A stretch of DNA of 64,000 bases, taken from the NCBI RefSeq assembly GCF_943193125.1, contig NZ_CALPCX010000001.1, positions 372,001 to 436,000 of the forward strand, given 5' to 3'. Position 1 is the first letter of the stretch. Every line of letters begins with the position of its first letter. The notes beneath the pieces were generated by a model. The model saw only the letters and a program-made list of their open reading frames with translations. It made no database searches and was not told where the DNA came from. Positions 58,804-64,000 of the stretch are shown piece by piece. Both the position numbers and the translations under genes were made by a program. This DNA comes from Adlercreutzia agrestimuris. GTDB lineage: Bacteria; Actinomycetota; Coriobacteriia; Coriobacteriales; Eggerthellaceae.

Positions 58804-61179
58804 ATGACGAAACGTTCTTTGAACAACGTCGCCGAACCAAAGCTGACGCGCCGCACATTCGTAGGTGCTGCAGCAGCAACCGCTGCTGTCGTTGGCTTAG
58901 CTGGCTGTTCTGCAGCCACCGACCAAGGCGCTACCGATGCGTCTAAGGGAGAGGGCGATTTGCCAACTACGGGCGAAGATCCCTATGCAAACGCAGAAAT
59001 CTTCTATTCAACCTGCCCGCCCGAGTGCCAACATCACAATCTCAAGGGATATGTCGTTGACGGCAAGCTGGTAAAGGTTGAGTCATCTGAGCTCAACGAT
59101 TGCGCTGCGTGTGCACGTGGTATTGCTCGCGCATACATGACCAACGATCCCGATCGTCTTACCGTACCGCTTTTGCGTGACGGCGACAAAGGTTCGGGCA
59201 AATTCAAAGAGATCACCTGGGATGAGGCGTTTGATCTGATCCAGGAGAAGTTCGAAGACGCCATTGCCACTGACGGCGTAGAGTCCATCTGCTACGTGAC
59301 AGGATCGGGCAACTTCGGCGCTATGCATGGTCCAGTTGCCACGGCGTTTTTCGCTCACTTGGGTGGCGCCTCAACGACTGTTGGTAGCTTGTGCTGCGCA
59401 GGTACAAGTGCTGCAATTACGCCTATTTACGGTCAGCGTTTCTTGGATACGCGCAATCAAATTGAAAACAGCACATACTGCGTGATCTGGGGAAATAATC
59501 CTGCAATCTCTAAGCAAGGTTACTTCCAGCGTTTCGAGAAAGTTGTCGAAAACGGCGGCAAATTGGTGGTAATTGACCCGGTTTACACCGAGTCAGCCGC
59601 AAAGGCAACCGACTGGCTGGCTCCTTGGCCTGGCACCGATGCTGCGCTTGGTTTGGCCATGCTCAACACCATTATTTCCGAAAAGCTCTATGACGAAGAG
59701 TTTATGCTTGCACATACCTGCGCAGCATGCCTCGTAGACAAAGCAACGGGCGAACCAGTCCTGGAAGACGCCGAAGACAAAGCGTCGTTTGTGGTTTATG
59801 ACACCACCAGTGGCGAAATTGTTCGTCATGACACCGCAGGCGCAACCCCAGCACTCACCCTTGATGGCTTGCCTGAAGCTGACTCTTACAACACCGAGTT
59901 TGAGCTGATTGCTGCCAACGCAGCTCCTTGGACAGCTGAAGCAGCCGCCGAAGAATGTGGCGTTGATGCTGCAGATATTGAGCGTATTGCTCGCGAATAT
60001 GCGCAGGCAGAACATGCCATGATCATCCAAAACATGGGTGGCTTTATGCGCACTGAGAATGGCACCTATGCAACAGCTATCGGCGCATATCTTGCAGCTT
60101 TCTGCGGTCAAGTTGGCCATATCGGCGATGGCGTTTCTGACGCAGGTGGCATGAACGAGGTTAAAACTGGCACACCTATTGAGGTTCCTAAACTTGACCA
60201 CGAAGTTCCCGCAATTCCACGCTTTAAGTTTGGCGAGGCAGTCCTTAATGAGGATCCGCTCAAAGTTAACGTGCTTTGGTCGATGACGGGCAGCCCGATG
60301 ACCCAATGGCCAAACACCAATATGGTTCGCAAAGCGTTGGAGAAAATCCCCTTTGTTGTCACCGTTGAGCACTACATGACTTCAACCGCACTCTACTCTG
60401 ACCTCGTGCTTCCTTGTACGGGCATGTTTGAAATGGAAGGCGTGCTGGCAAATGCTCGCTCACACTGGATTCAGCTTGTCGAAAAAGCTGTTGACGGTCC
60501 AGGCGAATCAAAATCTGACTTGGAGATCTTCACAGAACTGGCAAAGCGCTTTGGCTTTGGCGATGCCTTCGACGTTCCTATGGACACCCTCATCTCTAAT
60601 GTTCTTGAGCCCACAGGCGTTACGCTTGACGAACTCAAAGAGAAGAAGGCTATTGACGTGGTAGGTCCAGACTACATCCCCTACAAGGATGGCGAATTCT
60701 TGACCGCTTCCAAAAAGGCCGAGTTCTGGGTTCCGGCGTGGAAAAAGGAAGGCTTCGACCCGATTGTAACCTACACCCGCTCTGAAGAAGACGCCCGTAA
60801 CGACAATGAGCTTGCTCAGAAGTATCCGCTCTTCAGCGTGCAGCAAAAGACCTATCGCGGCGTTCACTCAACCTTCCACGCCCTCCCGTGGATGGACGAA
60901 ATCTGCGACACCGAGGCACACATTCTCATCCACACCGACGATGCAGATGCGCGCGGAATCAAAGACGGCGACAAGGTTGTAGTATTCAACGATCGCGGTG
61001 AGCACCATGGCGTTGCTCGCGTAAATGGCCTCATCAAGCAAGGTGTTATCGGTCTGCAGAATGGTTGGTGGGAGCAGCAAGGCGGCTCTTCAAGCCACGT
61101 AACAAATGACAAGTGGAAGACCCTTGGCGGAACCCACTGCTGCAACCAGACCCTCGTTGATGTGAAGAAGGAGGCGTAA
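58804..61179 (+). CDS. TAT-exported DmsA-like molybdopterin oxidoreductase
   Basis: A 791-residue catalytic subunit. Twin-arginine signal TRRTFVGAAAATAAVVG with LAGC; 4Fe-4S binding by CPPECQHHNLKG and CAACARG; Mo-bisMGD core with TTVGSLCCAGTSAA (probable metal-ligand region) and WGNNPAISKQG; C-terminal barrel (LIHTDDADARGIKDGDKVVV). It belongs to the DMSO reductase family; whether it uses DMSO, TMAO or another acceptor is not visible. GGAGGAGAG precedes the ATG. It is divergent from the heme-sensing kinase. Confidence 0.92.
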   Translation: MTKRSLNNVAEPKLTRRTFVGAAAATAAVVGLAGCSAATDQGATDASKGEGDLPTTGEDPYANAEIFYSTCPPECQHHNLKGYVVDGKLVKVESSELNDCAACARGIARAYMTNDPDRLTVPLLRDGDKGSGKFKEITWDEAFDLIQEKFEDAIATDGVESICYVTGSGNFGAMHGPVATAFFAHLGGASTTVGSLCCAGTSAAITPIYGQRFLDTRNQIENSTYCVIWGNNPAISKQGYFQRFEKVVENGGKLVVIDPVYTESAAKATDWLAPWPGTDAALGLAMLNTIISEKLYDEEFMLAHTCAACLVDKATGEPVLEDAEDKASFVVYDTTSGEIVRHDTAGATPALTLDGLPEADSYNTEFELIAANAAPWTAEAAAEECGVDAADIERIAREYAQAEHAMIIQNMGGFMRTENGTYATAIGAYLAAFCGQVGHIGDGVSDAGGMNEVKTGTPIEVPKLDHEVPAIPRFKFGEAVLNEDPLKVNVLWSMTGSPMTQWPNTNMVRKALEKIPFVVTVEHYMTSTALYSDLVLPCTGMFEMEGVLANARSHWIQLVEKAVDGPGESKSDLEIFTELAKRFGFGDAFDVPMDTLISNVLEPTGVTLDELKEKKAIDVVGPDYIPYKDGEFLTASKKAEFWVPAWKKEGFDPIVTYTRSEEDARNDNELAQKYPLFSVQQKTYRGVHSTFHALPWMDEICDTEAHILIHTDDADARGIKDGDKVVVFNDRGEHHGVARVNGLIKQGVIGLQNGWWEQQGGSSSHVTNDKWKTLGGTHCCNQTLVDVKKEA

Positions 61180-61183
61180 CATC

Positions 61184-61747
61184 ATGGCTATCGGTTTCTG
61201 GATGAACAACAAAAACTGCTATGGCTGCAAAACATGCTCCATTGCATGCAAAAGTGAAAAGCAACTTAACAAAGGTGTTTTGCTTCGCGAAGTAACCACT
61301 ATTCGCCAAGACGACCCCAAGGCATTCTCGTTCATTTCCATGTCGTGCAACCATTGCGAAGAACCGGCATGCCTAGAGAACTGCCCCGCGGGAGCCTACA
61401 GCAAGCTTGAGGATGGCACGGTTCTTCAAGACCACAGCAAATGCATTGGATGCAAGACCTGCGTAAGCGCTTGCCCTTATGGCGCACCCAGCTATGACGA
61501 GGAAAGCTCCACGACGTTTAAGTGCGATGGCTGCTATGATCGTCGTCAGCGCGGAGAAATGCCAGCATGCATCAGCGCATGTCCTGGTGCTAATATCGCA
61601 CTTGACGAGATGGACGCATTGCAAAGTGCACACGAGGCAGATATTGTTTCTGACACCGAATCAGGCACTAACCCCAATTTCGTCATCACCGTTGACAAGG
61701 CGCTTTCTGACGAGCCCGACGATGCGGTTGTAGCTGATCAGAAGTAA
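61184..61747 (+). CDS. DmsB-like 4Fe-4S subunit
   Basis: A 187-residue protein with four ferredoxin motifs (CYGCKTCSIACK, CNHCEEPACLENCP, CIGCKTCVSACP, CDGC...CISACP). It starts 4 bp after the catalytic gene with AAGGAGG upstream. No DmsC-type membrane anchor follows; a terminator comes at once. Electrons must therefore arrive from a shared quinol subunit or another donor. Confidence 0.93.
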   Translation: MAIGFWMNNKNCYGCKTCSIACKSEKQLNKGVLLREVTTIRQDDPKAFSFISMSCNHCEEPACLENCPAGAYSKLEDGTVLQDHSKCIGCKTCVSACPYGAPSYDEESSTTFKCDGCYDRRQRGEMPACISACPGANIALDEMDALQSAHEADIVSDTESGTNPNFVITVDKALSDEPDDAVVADQK

Positions 61748-61781
61748 TGTGCTGCTAACGGCATAAGCACAGGCTTATTCG

Positions 61782-61820
61782 CTCCCCAATGTCATCCCTC
61801 TGGCGTTGGGGAGTTTTTTG
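61782..61820 (+). terminator. Terminator of the dmsAB-like operon
   Basis: CTCCCCAA/TTGGGGAG stem followed by T6. Confidence 0.85.
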
Positions 61821-61840
61821 TTTGGCGCATTTATACACCA

Positions 61841-63559
61841 CTACAATCTTTCGTCGTTTTTCTGGCGATGTCGTATCACGATATTTCGCCATACCACATA
61901 TGCGCCCAGCACAAACGCTCCAATGTAGCCCAGCACGCCCAAAACGGGCACGCCTAACAACTTAGGCGCCATGTTCGTGGTGCACAGCATTGATGAGCCC
62001 ACAAATAAGCCCGCAGAAATCAGCGCCATGGCAATGGTTCCGCTTACGGAATACAACGCCGCCAAAGCATTTGCCGGAATCTCCAGGTCAGCACCGACAG
62101 AAATCTGCCCGCGATTAAGCATCTGAAGCGTGTGCGATGCCTGCGTTGGCAAGCGCGTTAATGACTCAGCAGATGAAAGAGCTGCTATCGTCAATTCGCG
62201 CGCCTTCGCCTCTATGGTTTCAAGATTCAAATCATGGCTGCGCACATGGTGAGAAATGATCTTGACTATGCTTTCTTGCGGCGCAACTTCAACCAGCACA
62301 CCCTCAACGGCAACCATGCTGCGTGCCAGAAGAGTAAATGCTGGCGGTAAAGACATGTTCTGCGTACGAAGTAATTCCAAGATCTGCGTGAGAACTGCGC
62401 CTACATCAATATCAGCAAGATTAATGGTGCTATAGAGCGTAAGCAGATTCGCCAGCTGCTCCAAGAGCCGACCATGATCAACTTCGCCATGAGTGGTAGA
62501 ACATGCCAATAGTGCTTCCATAACTGCGAAAGCGTCGTTTTCAGCAGCGGCATGCATCATGCGCATGATAGTTCCGCGCTCACTGGCATTAAGCGTGCCC
62601 ACCATGCCCAGATCAATCCAGACAATAGTGCCATCGCGCACCAAAATATTGCCTGCATGCGGGTCTGCGTGGAAAAAACCATTCTCCACCACTTGTGTAA
62701 CGTAGCTCTCTGCCAGTGTGTGTCCCAATTGCGCCGGATCAAGCCCCTCAGCACGAATAGCCTCAAGATCATTAATCATTGGACCTTGAACATATTCCAT
62801 AACTAACACGTCATCAGAACTGATAACCGGAAACGGTCGTGGACATTCAATACCAGGCTGATCTGCCAAAAGCCGACGAAACTTTACTAGATTTTCAAGC
62901 TCAACGCAGAAATTAATCTCTTGTTTGGTGGTTCGCTCAAGTTCATCTACAAGATCCATGAGCGACAACTTGATGCCGTCAGTAGTATTAGTCAATCCAA
63001 CAAGCGCAACCACATGGCGAATAAGCGCCAGATCAGAAAGCATCTTTTCAGCCACATTTGGCCGACGCACCTTCACGGCTACCCACATGCCAGGCACGAG
63101 GATATCTTCAGAAATAGGTGCGTATTCGCCCTTCGCATTGCGCGGACCACGCGGGTTTTCAGCAATACGCGCTTTGTGCACCTGCGCGATAGAGGCCGAT
63201 CCGAGCGGTGTCGGCTCAAGCACATCAAACGTTTCTGTCCAGGGATGTCCCAACGAGGCATTGAGCGTTGCCTCTACTGTTTCAAATGGCATTGGAGGCA
63301 CGTCTGCACGCAGCTGCTTGAATGCATCAGCATATGCTTGCGGGATGATATCGCTTCTGTTCGCCGCAATTTGCCCCATTTTAACAAATGTTGGCCCCAA
63401 GTCCTCCAGCAAATGCGTTGCCTTTTCGGGTGTTAGACCTGAAAAGACATGGTATTTGCGCACGATATGCTCAATTTCATGAAGGCGTTTTCTGCTTTCG
63501 GTACCTTTATCTTGCCGTGATTCGCGCGCAAATTGCACGAACTCTTTTATGGTTGGCAT
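61841..63559 (-). CDS. ABC1/UbiB-family atypical kinase
   Basis: A 572-residue protein. The KxGQ motif (FVKMGQIAANRSD), the Ala-rich nucleotide loop (GSASIAQVHKA), the catalytic region (FHADPHAGNILV...IDLGMVG) and two C-terminal membrane helices (IAMALISAGLFVGSSML; GVLGYIGAFVLGAYVVW) are all present. UbiB-type proteins support quinone lipid metabolism, here presumably menaquinone. ATG 63,559 has GGAGG upstream. Confidence 0.93.
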   Translation of the reverse strand: MPTIKEFVQFARESRQDKGTESRKRLHEIEHIVRKYHVFSGLTPEKATHLLEDLGPTFVKMGQIAANRSDIIPQAYADAFKQLRADVPPMPFETVEATLNASLGHPWTETFDVLEPTPLGSASIAQVHKARIAENPRGPRNAKGEYAPISEDILVPGMWVAVKVRRPNVAEKMLSDLALIRHVVALVGLTNTTDGIKLSLMDLVDELERTTKQEINFCVELENLVKFRRLLADQPGIECPRPFPVISSDDVLVMEYVQGPMINDLEAIRAEGLDPAQLGHTLAESYVTQVVENGFFHADPHAGNILVRDGTIVWIDLGMVGTLNASERGTIMRMMHAAAENDAFAVMEALLACSTTHGEVDHGRLLEQLANLLTLYSTINLADIDVGAVLTQILELLRTQNMSLPPAFTLLARSMVAVEGVLVEVAPQESIVKIISHHVRSHDLNLETIEAKARELTIAALSSAESLTRLPTQASHTLQMLNRGQISVGADLEIPANALAALYSVSGTIAMALISAGLFVGSSMLCTTNMAPKLLGVPVLGVLGYIGAFVLGAYVVWRNIVIRHRQKNDERL

Positions 63560-63737
63560 AAGGCACCTCCTCAAGTTCACCTTTGAGACTATTTCTCTTA
63601 TACTCTAATTACTCTATCAGCTACAAACCTATTGTTTAGCACTCCGCTCAACAGTAGTTGCTTAGTTGTAATTTAGTTACGCGATAGACAAGTTCTCAAA
63701 GAACAATTGAACCAGTATCACAGGGGGAAGTAACTGC

Positions 63738-64000
63738 ATGGCAATAACACGCATCAAAGCATCTTCATCCGCCGGCTACAAAATCATGCTCTTGGTAGCA
63801 GCGGGTATCTGGGGCTTAGGTACTGTTGTAATCAAATCAACGGTAGATGCGTTTCCCCCTTCGTGGATGGTCGGCGTACGCTTTACTATTGCAGGCATTC
63901 TTTTAGGCATACTTTCACTGCGTCGAGTGCGTTCTATTGACGCATCGCACCTGCGTACTGGCACTATTTTGGGTCTCTTTCTCTTCTTGTCGTATTGGGC
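63738..64000 (+). CDS. EamA/DMT-superfamily transporter, N-terminal part
   Basis: The first 87 codons run off the window. They show two membrane helices (IMLLVAAGIWGLGTVVIKST; MVGVRFTIAGILLGIL) and the R-F between them typical of EamA drug/metabolite transporters. GGGGGAAG precedes the ATG. Substrate unknown. Confidence 0.85.
   Translation, partial: MAITRIKASSSAGYKIMLLVAAGIWGLGTVVIKSTVDAFPPSWMVGVRFTIAGILLGILSLRRVRSIDASHLRTGTILGLFLFLSYW

Overview
The window reads as chromosomal DNA of an anaerobic, respiration-rich actinobacterium, most likely an Eggerthellaceae member (Coriobacteriia). Support comes from: twin-arginine flavin and molybdenum oxidoreductases; two membrane-bound LuxR-type regulators beside respiratory genes; a tungsten-type aldehyde oxidoreductase; a heme-binding sensor kinase; a MurT-GatD cell-wall enzyme. 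Species cannot be fixed from sequence alone.

Region 1 (about 1-14,470) is a genomic island bracketed by two near-identical 3' pieces of a tRNA-Met gene. It carries a broken IS, a MobC-like mobilisation protein and one long operon: ribbon-helix-helix protein, single-chain type ISP restriction-modification enzyme, YobI-like P-loop ATPase, RhuM-Fic protein and two unknown proteins. An orphan RelB/DinJ-type antitoxin and a dead Fic gene follow. Region 2 (14.6-18.2 kb) holds restriction debris: a multiply frameshifted gene, a GIY-YIG/DUF4357 nuclease and an McrC tail cut by an IS30-family element. An intact Sir2 deacetylase gene follows.

Region 3 (about 18.2-29.4 kb) is the unusual part. A 36-nt repeat (starts GTTTGACTACC, ends CTGCTCCAAAAC) occurs 19 times at intervals of 210-1030 bp. 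Each interval is a different module, in either orientation. Most modules consist of the beheaded C-terminus of a toxin, an overlapping or abutting small immunity-like gene, and a terminator. Others are slices of phage genes: MuF head protein with a CdiA-type toxin domain, scaffold protein, terminase small subunit, VRR-NUC nuclease, tRNA-Trp. Toxin pieces are truncated, frameshifted or stopped, while the immunity genes are open. A serine recombinase/zinc-ribbon gene pair lies at both ends, complete in neither. I read this as a repeat-delimited bank of orphan toxin/immunity modules taken from phages. The repeat looks like a type II CRISPR repeat in size and ends, but no cas gene is visible and the intervals are far too long for spacers.

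Region 4 (29.5-64 kb) is ordinary chromosome. It has an HxlR/flavin reductase pair, AIM24, a flavin reductase of the fumarate-reductase type with a divergent LuxR regulator, and a molybdopterin/4Fe-4S/NrfD complex. A TAT ferredoxin lies divergent from an aldehyde ferredoxin oxidoreductase, with a second LuxR regulator after it. Then come a NifU-like scaffold, tRNA-Leu(CAG), a CPBP protease, TraX, an LCP transferase, a MurT-GatD fusion, and a signalling block (HPt; receiver-HD-GYP-GGDEF). These are followed by tRNA-Thr(CGT), a PhoB-type regulator with a heme-sensing kinase divergent from a DmsAB-like pair, a UbiB kinase and the start of an EamA transporter. A dispersed repeat of about 195 bp with a 120-bp inverted-repeat core sits at two intergenic sites.
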